A stretch of 64,000 nucleotides of DNA, taken from assembly GCA_947646735.1 (NCBI GenBank), contig CANTFK010000001.1, positions 1 to 64,000 on the forward strand, read 5' to 3'. A model generated the notes under the pieces. The model was not told the DNA's origin. It saw only the letters and a list, made by a program, of their open reading frames with translations, and did no database searches. The stretch is from Peronospora farinosa (Eukaryota; Oomycota; Peronosporomycetes; Peronosporales; Peronosporaceae). Of this stretch, positions 33,311 through 43,824 are shown in pieces (position 1 is the first letter of the stretch; the number at the start of each line of letters is the position of its first letter). A program made the position numbers and the translations under genes.

Positions 33311-34430
33311 ACTCGTCAATTGTTGGGGCTTCTTTGCTCAGGCTGACTTCTGCTGGTTTTTACCGTCAAAAGTATCTTCTCGTACCTCTAAATCCGGCAA
33401 TGCTGACTCGGGGATCCTCGGATGAACACCAGCACAGTAGTATCCACTGAGCCTTGGGCTCCTATTCGTGACAATATTCTTTCTGGGGTCTTATACTGGA
33501 GTTTTTCGACCATGGGACCTTGGCATCCTTCTTCTTTAAAGAATTCGGAGTCTTCTTTGTCAGTGGTAGCTTGGTAGGCCAGGTTCTGCCATTCAGCATA
33601 CCTCCTAGAACCTACTGACACAAATCCTTGAGATCGAGGACCCGGTACTTGGTTAGCTAAATGCTCAGTTTAATGTCTTCATGCAGAATTAAATTCTTGT
33701 CACTAACATTGGTGACCCTTAAAAACTGGTGTCGTCCACACCCATGTACCATTGTAGTCACCCATCGTTCTCCACGGGTAATCCATAATTTCCTTTGGTC
33801 TGATACAGATCTTTTCAATGGAACTTCCACGTACTTAGTCACTGACAGATTCACATATTGGCCCAATTTCACTTCCAAAATATGTCCGCTATACAAGGTC
33901 TTGCGACCTACCAGCTGGATTCGCACTTCATCTGGTAAGCAAATAGTTCCATCTGCCATGTCCAATCGTATTCCGGCTGGCACCATAAAATCCATTCCCA
34001 AGAGTGCATCCTGACCAACCAGGGAACCAACTCATGCATCGAAAAAATATACCAACACGTAATTTTCACTTTTGTTCGTCCTTCCGTGGTGTATACCACT
34101 TCTCCAATACCCACACACTCTTGTCTCTCGCTCGTATCGATTTGGCAGCCTACCTTACGAGAAAAGGCGGTATCCAAAATAGGTACCTCGGCACCGGAAT
34201 CGAAGAGCCGATTCGCGCGAGTATTGTTGACTTTCCCAGAGGCCTTGGCCTGCTTGAACCATTTTTTGGAGCATGATGTTTCCAGTATCCACTTAATTCC
34301 CCCGGCGATAATTCCAGCATCATCACCGGCTCTTCCCGTGTATATTCATCGGATATACGTGCATTGGCCACAACAGCTAAGGAAATAATACAAAAGTCCG
34401 ATGTATCTCTAGCCAATTCTTTCGCCTAAA
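33311..34430 (-). pseudogene. Protease and linker of element A'
   Basis: The retropepsin loop LFDSGAEVPILDTAF is at about 34,160-34,205 and the core GMDFMVPAGIRLDMADG at about 33,950-34,000. A frame break near 34,050 separates them. This protease block is deleted from the left arm. Confidence 0.85.
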
Positions 34431-35905
34431 CGAAATTCTCCACTGGGTGCTTCTCCACATATCCATAAATGTAGCAATCAGAACTCTCGGCTCGTACCAG
34501 ATTCAAACCTGGCGAGCGTCCTAAATTAACATCTTCTCCGCCGCCTCGGGCAGCTGCCCCGCATGCTTGGTCGGGTTGTACCATTGGCGAATCAAGCTGT
34601 AAAACGCTTCCATCTGGCACTTCCCCGCGTCGTGGATCTCGTTACAACCGCGACACACAAACAAACAACGGTCGGCCGGGTGCCCCTTCTTTCCACATCG
34701 TTCGCATACAAGTCACTTCCAACAGTCCAGATCCACATGCTTCCTAGATTCACTTCGTCAGCGGGGTCTCTGGGCACGGTCTTTGTCCGGGGCCCTCCGG
34801 CGCATACCGGCCCCTATACGGATTCGGGTCCTGTTGTTCTCGAGGTCCATCCACGTCTCGAGACCTACCAGTGTGGTTTTGGTCGCCGCCGCATAAATTA
34901 GTCTCAGGTCTACCTCCTCTTCGGATCCACTGGAGCTGGACTCTTGCTCACCTTCAATTCCTGATGTAGCTCAGATGGCTTAGACAGGACGTCTTGGTTT
35001 ATTTTTGTTATAGTCTCGGTCAGGGGGGTCGGGGTATTTTGGCGAAACTTGCTGGAGCCAAACAGAACCTTTCCCCGCTCGCTGGCACGCTAGCAGAACT
35101 TCTTCCAGGTCATCTGCATCCAAAATTATGAGCATGGTGAGTTGGTCCGCCAGTTCGTGATCGTCCAAAGTTTCCACGTAATGTTCTACATGTTCACGTT
35201 TCACTTGAGGGGGCCCATCTTAATTTTTAACTTGGCTCTGAGCCCCGCCACATTTAAGCGGTACAAGTAATTCAGTTATGACTCGTCGGATCTCTTTCTT
35301 GCATGATAATACTGCCGGGCCACAGACACACCTAGGCCGCAGAAGTGGGCTTGAAATTCTTGAAAAAGTAGCTTCCATTCGCCACGTACCGTCCGACCCA
35401 GTTGTCGGTACCAGTTCTGAGCCGGACCCGTGAGAAGGCCCCCCAAAATAAGACATTTCTCACTGTCTGGGGCCTGGTCTCGGATAAACGCAGTCTTCAC
35501 TTTGGAGCTCCAGCTTCGGGCACGGTCCTCATCATGGTCCCTCCCGTTGAATTCCATTAAGTCCGATGAGGCCGACACTCGTATATGGGGAATAACCATA
35601 GGGGCCCCACCTGCTGTAGACGTGGCCACAGTCGCTCGTGCCGAGGTAGCCGCAAACGTCAAATCACCCGGATCGTAATCTCCATTAGAAGACTCTGCTG
35701 ATTCCATGTCCACATCCGAAAATTCACGTGGTGACCCCAGGTGATCGGCTCTCTGGGAATACCCAGAATACAGTGGACCTCGGCCCCTCATGATCTGTCT
35801 CCTGTCCGATGCGTTTCGGGTGGGTCCCTGCTCTTCCAGGAACTTGGCCATCGCCTTTTCGAAATATGACTGGAGCGCACCAGGGGACCCTGACTCAGGC
35901 TTTAC
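34431..35905 (-). pseudogene. Gag of element A'
   Basis: The frame 35,276-35,851 carries the capsid region (RDHDEDRARSWSSKVKTAF; NWYRQLGRTV). A stop at about 35,276 (TAA) and frame changes follow, then 34,980-35,204 and the Cys/His-rich tail at 34,592-34,777. Less broken than the left copy: here the first 191 codons are continuous. Confidence 0.85.
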
Positions 35906-36168
35906 ATTCTGATCAATTCCTGTGCCCAGCGACCCTGGCTACACTTTGCATCAAGCTCCTGTCACATCTTCACGTACTTGTGGCTGGGAACTCGGGATCG
36001 CTGCATTCATCTTTCCTGTTTCGCGAATTCGTGCTTCGAACAACGCTGCACCGATTGGTCCCAGCTGCATCCGATCCACGGTATCCATTAGGGCCAAGAC
36101 CATAGACGAAGTGGCCGACTCGTACTGGGACCTTGGTGATGATTCATCATGGGAACCTGCTGAAGAGC

Positions 36169-36792
36169 CTAGACCCGGAAGAGCTGCTGTGCTCGCATGA
36201 CGGGGTACCTCCTTGTGGAAAATCTCGCCCATAACGGCTTGATATGACCATACAAGGCTACCAGGGTCTTCTTCAGGGTCTCGAACCCGAAATCGAAGAG
36301 GGTCTCAGCAGTAAAATTTTCAGCGGCCATCTTGGCTTCGTGAAGCAATTTCATCAGTGCCTTAAAAACCTCCAGGTCTGTTGTTGCGATGGACAGGGCC
36401 GTTATCGGGCCATGGACCTGGTATAGTAGCTTGACCTTGAGCGTCTTCATCACCGGGTCCTTTCGAAGAAACTTTTTCAATTTATTCCGATGGTAGGCTT
36501 CTTCCAAATCTCTATCTGTCCAGTCCTTACTAGCCACATCTTGGCTCTCCCCCGACTCGTCCGTCGTGTCTCCGCCTGTTGGTGCCTTCATCTTTGTATG
36601 CTTCTTTTGCTTGTTCTTGGGCACCTTTGGCTCTTGAGTAGTAGGTTGGGAGACTTGTTTCGGGGTCCCTTGTTTCTTAGCTTTCGCTGTCAAACTTGGG
36701 ACCCCTGGACCATAATATTTATTATGGCCCATACTGTCTTCTTCAACGAAGATGTAAGGGGGAGGATTTTGTGGTTTTTCTTCATATTCCAC
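36169..36792 (-). CDS. N-terminal Gag ORF of element A'
   Basis: 207 codons, the longer form of the B ORF at 9,190. The first 170 residues are nearly identical to B's, showing that A' and B share a recent ancestor in this part. The C-terminal extension (TLKKTLVALYGHIKPLWARF) corresponds to window position 30-130 in the left arm. The interval 35,906-36,168 is gag linker with small frames. Confidence 0.7.
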   Translation of the reverse strand: MEYEEKPQNPPPYIFVEEDSMGHNKYYGPGVPSLTAKAKKQGTPKQVSQPTTQEPKVPKNKQKKHTKMKAPTGGDTTDESGESQDVASKDWTDRDLEEAYHRNKLKKFLRKDPVMKTLKVKLLYQVHGPITALSIATTDLEVFKALMKLLHEAKMAAENFTAETLFDFGFETLKKTLVALYGHIKPLWARFSTRRYPVMRAQQLFRV

Positions 36793-36962
36793 CTAGACCT
36801 CAATAGCAGAGCTCCTCCCCGGGCTCTGCAGGTCCTCCGATCCTTCTTCCTTCTTGATCACTGGCGATCCGGTTTCCAGTGTCTTGGTTGTCCCTTGGTC
36901 TATCTTGACCGTTTTCTTTTCTTCTTCGTGGGACTCACGGTGAAATCCCTCGTCTCCCGAAG

Positions 36963-36980
36963 ATCCGGGCACGCGCACCA
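36963..36980 (-). other. Primer-binding site of element A'
   Basis: Reads TGGTGCGCGTGCCCGGAT on the minus strand, one base after the LTR end; same as in element B. Confidence 0.78.
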
Positions 36981-36981
36981 T

Positions 36982-37954
36982 TGTGGTGGAGTGGATTCTC
37001 AAACAATGTACGAGATCCACAAACACACACAGCGCCGAACTGCCGACTTACGGAGGGGGTGCCCCGATACCGTGTCGCGTCAACCTAGGGTCTTACCTTG
37101 TGTACCCGTCGGCTTGGATGGTCTTGCTCCTCGTTAGACGTAGAAGACTTATGGACTTGTTCCTTGTATGGAGGGACTTGGGGGTCCACGAGTGGATATA
37201 CTTCGCTCGGGCCCAGGGTTTCTTGGGCTTAATCGACTGTGTCGAGAGCAATGCAACTGGTACTACGAACCTCTTCGATGTCTTACTGTTTCTTGGTCCT
37301 TGGACCTCTTTCACTTGTTCTCCGTAGGGAAACCGCTTCCTGTAACGGGTGTTGGGTGTTTTGACACTTACTTGACACCTCAGGCCAACTATCCTGAGGT
37401 TCAACTGGCGTAGCTTGAGCCGTCTAACACCTGCTGACGTCGGGGGCCAAAGGATATTCCGCCCGGAAGAGGTGGAGCGACGTAGAAGCTAAGAGGAGGC
37501 GCTTAAAGCTGCCACGTGTAATGCATATTCGAGTGTGTTTATTTGTCTTATACCTTATATGCTTTTCTTACCTAAATCTAACCCCTTGATCTGGATAGTG
37601 CCACGTACCGACTCTTGGAGAAAGAACTGGCTCCTTGGTACCCTGTATTTTCTGTAATCTTCGATATTCTGTGTACCGGTTCTGCACCCTCGGGCATTGG
37701 GCCCTGGTACTCTGGGCCCTGGTACTCTGGGCCCCGGTACGCTGGGCCCCAGTACCCTGGTACCCTGCATCCTGGGGTCTGTACTGGCTCCGCACGTCTG
37801 GGTTCTTATATTCTTAATAAGTCTGGGGCCTGGTGTGAGGTTGTAGATCTGCGAGGCCTTGTCGTGGTCACTCCCCCGAGTGAGTGACCAGAAAATTTCT
37901 TGCTCTCTGTTCCCATTCCCTTTCAGCTCTGATTTCTCCTGGCAATTCACCACA
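36982..37954 (-). repeat. 5' LTR of element A'
   Basis: 973 bp between TGTGGTGAA (37,954 end) and TCCACCACA (36,982). Only a short version of the minisatellite (about five GGGCCCAGAGTACCA-like units, 37,705-37,760). TATA-like GCATATAAGG at about 37,562. Flank beyond 37,954 is ATATC. Confidence 0.85.
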
Positions 37955-38001
37955 ATATCTTATTCGTCTTTCTTTATCCCTTCGATTTGCGTGCACGCAA
38001 T

Positions 38002-38293
38002 TGTTATGCCCGGTACCGTCCGACTATGCTGATAATAGTGTAATCTACTTTCACTGATGACAGTGAAAGCAGGTCCCTTGAAACCTTTCTTACACAAGAG
38101 AAAGAGGAAGCTTATCAACTAAACAAGTGCTTCGTTGAGAAGGAAAAAACTGTATTTAATATAGTTGAATTATTTAATAGAGGGCATCTTCAGCTTCAAA
38201 AAGATACGAGGACAATATGATAACATATGATAACATCTTTATTGGATACTTCACATAAGTGTCAATAGTATGTAACGGACTCACCCCATTACA
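38002..38293 (-). repeat. Solo LTR, divergent member of the D family
   Basis: Read on the minus strand it begins TGTAATGGGGTGAGTCCG at 38,293, continues with a TTGACACTTATGTGAAG block and ends with the CTTTCACTG/CAGTGAAAG hairpin and a TAACA end at 38,002. This order matches the LTRs of element D. Flanks GCAAT and CCTCG show no target duplication. The 47 bp between this and the A' LTR show nothing. Confidence 0.65.
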
Positions 38294-39345
38294 CCTCGGA
38301 GCCATTCGATAGAAGAGACCATAGTACAGATGTCGCGTAGCTCGTATATTGTAGCTTTTATTTCATATTTAAAACGCTTTTTCGATCGCCTCCATGTTAG
38401 CAGATCCGCTCTCGCCATGCGTCTTGAAAGCCTTGTAAGATTGGCGAGACTTTAACTTCTCACTTCACCTATTAAAAAAAGGTGGCCATTTTCAATATTT
38501 GGGTGCTTTGCAACCTGGCATCTTTTGACTTAATAAGATCTGTTGTGATATAGACACACCGGGCTTCGCATTAACGATCTTACTCTGCAAGCACTTGATC
38601 TAGTTCGGAGTGTTTGGAAGTGCGAGTGCGATACAAAGTTTATATGCTGTAACAGCAGCCATTTGTGTAAAAAAAATTATCGAGCAAAGTTATCTTTGCC
38701 TTGAGGCTGGTTGCATTCATAGCGTCACATTTGCATCGCTTTTGCAAAATAGAATTTTAAAGTGTTTTGAGTAGGAGGCTATGGGAAGTTTGAACTCTTG
38801 TTTTGCCGATGCGCAAAGAGCAAACTGAGTCAAACGTGGCAACTCTTAATAGATGTTATGCTTTTCTTTGTTCGTGAGGTTTCGAGAGCTAACTTGCTTT
38901 GGAGGCATCTTTTCCGGGGACGCTATTGAAATTTCGTTTTTGTTGTGGTTAGGGTGAGAAGGAAAAAGAAAGGTTGAAGCTTTTTCTAATTTCGTGGCGC
39001 ATGGCACTTCCAGCCAACAGAGTGAGCGCCTCTTTTATTCGATAATTTATCAACTGTGAGAGGTAATTCACGTATCCAATATCCTCCCATACTTGGTATT
39101 TTTGCTGTTTACAGAAATGTGATTTTACAGAGGTTAGTCTGTATATGATAGATTAGTGTCTGTCTATCCGTCTGTCCTTCCATCCGTGCGATCCTTTTTC
39201 GGTATTCGGCTTGGCGGATTTTGCAGCAAAACCCATTCAAATTGGCAAATTTTGCAGGAATAATGCGAGCAGATCTTCTTTCCAAATCTATGGCTATAAA
39301 AAGTCTGTGAGCCACACATAGAGAAGATTGACATTTGTTACTTTT
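38294..39345. other. Intergenic, no gene seen
   Basis: AT-rich sequence with stops in all frames. Read on the minus strand, about 39,110-39,240 contains a pyrimidine/purine tail (AAAAAGGATCGCAC, then GGACAGACGGATAGACAGAC) that resembles 45,340-45,415 on the plus strand; possibly the 3' end of a decayed repeat. Confidence 0.5.
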
Positions 39346-39428
39346 TATGTATGTATGTATGTATGTATGTATGTATGTATGTATGTATGTATGTATGAGG
39401 GGGGGGTATGTATGTATGTATGTATGTA
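39346..39428 (+). repeat. ATGT tetranucleotide microsatellite
   Basis: About 13 units of TATG, then a run of G around 39,399-39,406, then about five more units. Open frames here are artefacts of the repeat. Confidence 0.95.
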
Positions 39429-40027
39429 AATGCGATACACGAGCCGTCTTTCCGTCAAACTGCCTCAACTTCCGCATGCGTCGGATTGACTCTCATTCTC
39501 TACAGTTTTCTCTACCCTCGTTAGGGTCCATTAAGCGGCACGCGCTATGAGCGCCGCGCTAAAGGCCTTCCAGGCTGCACAATCCTTTGCACACAGGCGT
39601 AGGAGGTGCGGTCTGAGACCAGTCGACGACGGTGTCCAGCGTTAGGTTTCCTGCTTGGATCCCTTAGATGTCTATCTTATCAACGGGCCCCGCCCAAAGA
39701 GGGTCTCTTTTTGCTTGCACCGGGAACAAATGGATACGCGAGCGTACCTAAGCAAAGATGCCGGTACTACGGGCGTGGCTAGGTACATCGTGGCGGCTTG
39801 ACTGGCGGCTGGGGGTGAGAGTGGCAAGAGAGATGTTTGTAGAGGGAGAGGACCGTCAAAAACTGACGGATTCCGCGAAAGCATTCGTTCCTTATATTAT
39901 TAATTCCACTAGTACAGTTATATGTCGGAACGACAGGTAAATGTCCTCGTATATATATGTAACACCCGGTTTACAACCCTTTTTTGGCATTCAAATTTAT
40001 TGATTTTTTGCACTAACAATGGGGGCA
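39429..40027. other. Intergenic, no gene supported
   Basis: Contains short frames only. GC content rises around 39,560-39,800. A TGTAACACCCGG at about 39,958 resembles a C/D-type LTR start but no matching body follows. Confidence 0.4.
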
Positions 40028-40480
40028 TGTAACGGGGTAAGCCCGTTACATAATATTGACACTTATATGAAGTGTCAATAATAATATTATTATAACTAAT
40101 AATATTTGACAATACTACCTTCTCTTATAATATTGTTCCTAGATCTCCTTGAAGTTGGAGATGCCCTCTCATTGGTTAATATGGGCCGTCATATCAACTA
40201 ACGCGCTGAACAATGAACGATGGACGCGTGCAAGGCAAGTTGTCAACATACGTAGTTGTAGTTTATATATAGTTGACATAGGTTATAACAGATAAATTTT
40301 ATTAGATAATTAACTATATTAAATACAGTTTTCCTTCCTTCCTTCATAACTAAGCGTGTGAATAGTTGATTGACTTCCTCTGCTCACGTGTACGTGAGGT
40401 AATTGAGGCACCTGCTTTCACTGTCATCAGTGAAGGTAGACTATACTGTTATCAGTATAGTCGGAGGGTGCTCCCTTACA
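40028..40480 (+). repeat. Solo LTR of the element D family
   Basis: 453 bp, from TGTAACGGGGTAAGCCCG to CTCCCTTACA; aligns along its whole length with the LTRs of element D. Flanks GGGCA and GAGCA agree at four of five bases, suggesting an old 5-bp target duplication and LTR-LTR recombination. No primer-binding site follows. Confidence 0.85.
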
Positions 40481-42642
40481 GAGCAGATCTTCATATAAAG
40501 ACCGTCCGATTGTCCGTATTATTTCACGAAACGACGGGTTAATATTGATCTTCATACCCATCACTTTACCTAGTACCAAACTCCAAAGTAGAATGATGGG
40601 TTACAAGATCAAAAGGCTCACCATGTCTGTAGCGGAGCTACACCGCTTTTTAGTCATAGGAAGAATTTTAGGCTAAAAATCTTTTTTAGTCTTATAAAAC
40701 TAATTAAAGTTGACGGTTTATAGCCACTTAGTTCTATAGAACTAAATACATTACGGCTAAAAGCCACTTAGTTCTAAGGAACGAGGAAAGAGACTTTTAG
40801 TCTGTAAGGAATAAGCTTAAGGTTCAGAGAACCAACGCACAGAGTGCAAGAACAAGCTAGAAGCTTAAAGGTTCAAAGAACCAACGCACGAAGTGCACAA
40901 GAGAACAAGTCAGAATGACTTGCGATCTTAAACTCAAAATGAGAACTGATTTTATCGAATAGTCCTAGATTAATAACTATAACAGTAACTATAGTATGCA
41001 GACTTTGCTATTAGACGATGTTGTCGTCCGAACATCTGTGTATGATGTACTTAGTACAGCGATATCGATTATAAAATCCTAATCGATAAGATACGGTATT
41101 ACCAAATACCGTATCTTAACGCTTATACTTAATACCTCTCTTAAGAGAAGTATCAAGAATACATTATATGCAATACTAGGGTGTGTACCCGTCGTTCCGA
41201 CGGACATGGTGTTATGCTATTGATACATATATACAAATATAGGGGTGTCCCCGTCGTTTCGACCGATAGGTGCACAAATTTGACATTGATCGTATATTGA
41301 CATAGGAAATTGATTAGTTATAAAGGCAATGTGTATGAAGGTCAATGTATACCTGTCGTCTCGACGAACATGGTCTGCCTTTTGACCTGTAAACCCATCA
41401 ACATACATTAGATAATCAGATTGACTTAGGGTAAAGATGGATATGAAGGTCAATGTGTACTCTTCTATTCGTCATTTTTTCAATTTATTACCCGTCGTTC
41501 TAACGGTACAAAGGAGTATGTATATCGCAACGAATTGCTAGGGCGATCACCCGTCGTTCCAACGGACTTGCTAAACATAATACATATTACTAACAGTGAT
41601 GGAAATCTGCTTACAGAATCTGTTTACGTTAGTGCAAAATTAGTTAGGGTGCCTAATCGTTGCGACGGAAAGGTCCGACGAATAGGTGCGCAAATTGTAC
41701 GCTGACAGTATATTGGCTTATCACTTTGCCTAGGTAAAATAAATAGGTATTGAGGTCAATGTGTATTCAGGCCAATGTAAACCCGTCAATCAACCGGGTT
41801 CACATCAGCGAATTTCTAGAACGCTTTAATATACAGTCATTTATTTTTCGATGATGCCTGAACCCGGTGAATCAATGAATGATTGCATCATGGTTCCATC
41901 AGCTACGTCTGTTAGTGTGTTCCACCGTCACACTGACAAATTGCTAGAATGTTCACCAGTCGTACCGACGGCCATTCGTGGGAAGTTGACGCTAATAGTA
42001 TAGAAACATATAAAACGTAGCGCTTCTCAAGGAATATGTACCCTTAGTTTCGACGGACCATGTGCGCGCAATTAATATATATATATATATATATATTATA
42101 TTGTATAAAGGAATGAACGTTGGTGTATCAATTAGCTGTTGTGATGCTACTTGAACCTGTGTGCAATTTGTTGATGGTGCCCGCCGACCCGACAGATAGG
42201 TGCGCGAATTCTACGTGGATAGTACATTGACCTATCACTTTACTTTTATATATTTGGTTAAATCAGGTGATTGCTACCTATGAAGTCAATGTGTATTTAA
42301 GTCAAGGTGTCTGAAATGAAAATGTACCTGTCGACGCCCGTCAATGTAAACCTGTCGTTTCGCAGGTCAATGTATACCCATCATTCCGACAAATATATTA
42401 AACGAAGGCTGCCTTTTGATCTTCTTACTTATCTTTCTACTTTTATATATCCGGTTGACTCTGGTATGTTATGCATTTCGTTTTCGTCAATGCGCTTATT
42501 GTAACTGAACTCAATTCAACTCTTTGACAACGCTTGCTTTTGCTAACCTTTTAGTATTTTATTTGAGTACTAAGCCCATGTTTGGAAACGAATAAAAGCA
42601 TGTACCTTATATAACTTCTAAACTACATGCTGTGTTGATATG
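40481..42642. repeat. Palindrome-rich degenerate repeat zone
   Basis: No gene. Between 40,700 and 41,130 there are many perfect short hairpins; the best has 13-bp arms, AAGATACGGTATT at 41,088-41,100 and its complement at 41,105-41,117. From 41,189 to about 42,390 variants of CCGTCGTTCCGACGG recur about a dozen times (41,189, 41,251, 41,354, 41,492, 41,551, 41,957, 42,350 and others), often after GGTCAATGTGTA. A TA run lies at about 42,077. It looks like an old satellite or the body of an unknown hairpin-rich element. Confidence 0.65.
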
Positions 42643-42650
42643 GCAGTATG

Positions 42651-43791
42651 TAGAGGTGGTACCCATGAGTCTGGGTTGGGTAATTGCGTTTACCCACGAC
42701 TCAGACATATTCAAATTTAATTACCCACGACTTGGACTCATACCCGCGGTTAATTACCCATGTTACCCGCGCAATAAACATGCAGAGTTGCGGACTATTA
42801 AACAATATATAAGGGAGAAAAACATTATGAAAATTGGTAATAAAAGTATCCACACTCTACGTCTCCCACGTGGGAAGTTCAAGCGGGCTGACAAAAGAAA
42901 AATAGTCCCTTGCTGACAAAGAAACGTGGCTCTGTGTCCTTATCCAATCCTTGAGGCACAGAAGCCTCTCCAAGCTTTTAGGGGAAAGCGAAGTTCTGTT
43001 TTACCTGTATTTCTTCTACCTTGAGAGAAAACTTTATAAGACGGAGTTGAAGACGCGGGGATGGCCAAATAAAATCTTGCCATCCTTGCAAGTGTCGGAA
43101 ATTGCAGCTGATGCAGTGCTCATCACTCCAATGGCAATTAGTGTATTTGAACAGGCGAAAGAGTAAAATAAGTCTGAGCTCTCTCCTCGACTTTGCTCAC
43201 TGCGGTCTATAGAACTCTGCCTTCAGCAAATGCGAAGACTTCTGGCTCCATGTCGTCATCGCTCTTGTCGTTACAAATGTTGACAGGTCGCGGAGGCGGG
43301 ATTTGTTCTTATGACCAAATCCCGCCTCCGCCACCTGTGACTGTATGCTGTTTCCACAAAAATCAGCTCGATTGCTTGTGGGCTATGGCCAAGAGCCCAA
43401 AATTGCTTTGGCCCTTCGTCGAGGTTTTTGAACCAGCTAATATTCCATCTTGGATCTAACACCGTCGCAAAGAAGTTTGCATCCTGCTTAAACGCCAGCT
43501 TGATATATATTTCTTGAGTTTGCTTAGCATGGCCTGCGCCACCGGCTCCAGTTGCTTTGCATCATATGTGCGGTAGACTTTCACCAAAAAAGGCGTAATG
43601 AGTCATTAATACATTAAACAATTAAAAATCAATACGAGAAGGTGTGTCTGATGTATCTCCCAAAAATTTGGTACATTTACCCATGGGTACCCATGGGTAA
43701 GTTGGTTAATTGAGGCCAATTACCCATACCCAACCCATGAGTCTGGGTATGGGTAATTACCCACTGAGTCTGAGTCTGGGTACCACCTCTA
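42651..43791 (-). mobile_element. hAT-type non-autonomous element, copy 1
   Basis: Termini TAGAGGTGGTACCC and GGGTACCACCTCTA are inverted repeats, flanked by a perfect 8-bp target duplication GCAGTATG (42,643-42,650 and 43,792-43,799), typical of hAT. The inside is homologous to copy 2 in reverse. It keeps only fragments of transposase on the minus strand. Further GGTAATTACCC-type repeats lie near both ends. Confidence 0.93.
43271..43510 (-). pseudogene. hAT transposase C-terminal remnant in copy 1
   Basis: Minus-strand reading gives FFATVLDPRWNISWF and, later, NPASATCQHL. These match the A-x-x-LDPR-x-K and PxSAxxER blocks that mark the C-terminal dimerisation region of hAT transposases. A 16-bp-arm hairpin at 43,290-43,331 is inserted between the two blocks. 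No catalytic domain remains. Confidence 0.7.
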
Positions 43792-43824
43792 GCAGTATGT
43801 ACCGATGGGTATGGAGGGTGTATG

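Larger units (their letters stand above)
23307..36312. repeat. Right arm of the giant inverted duplication
   Basis: Reverse-complement copy of 1-12,138. Its inner edge joins a truncated LTR of element C at 23,306/23,307 with no clear microhomology. It retains the protease segment (about 33.1-34.3 kb) that the left arm has lost, and has one copy fewer of the 346-bp repeat inside the LTR. The outer edge cannot be placed because the partner sequence lies outside the window. Confidence 0.93.
27347..37954 (-). mobile_element. Gypsy LTR retrotransposon A' (right-arm copy, both LTRs present)
   Basis: 10.6 kb, minus strand: 5' LTR 36,982-37,954, primer-binding site 36,963-36,980, gag, protease, RT, dual RNase H, integrase, chromodomain, 3' LTR 27,347-28,900. 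The two LTRs differ strongly (973 against 1,554 bp, mainly the minisatellite), and flanks do not form a target duplication (GTCAC against ATATC), so the ends may derive from different copies by recombination. All pol frames are broken. Confidence 0.88.

Noticed and set aside
39109..39477. Minus-strand ORF with Tyr-Ile-His-Thr repeats
   Set aside because: Produced by the ATGT microsatellite.
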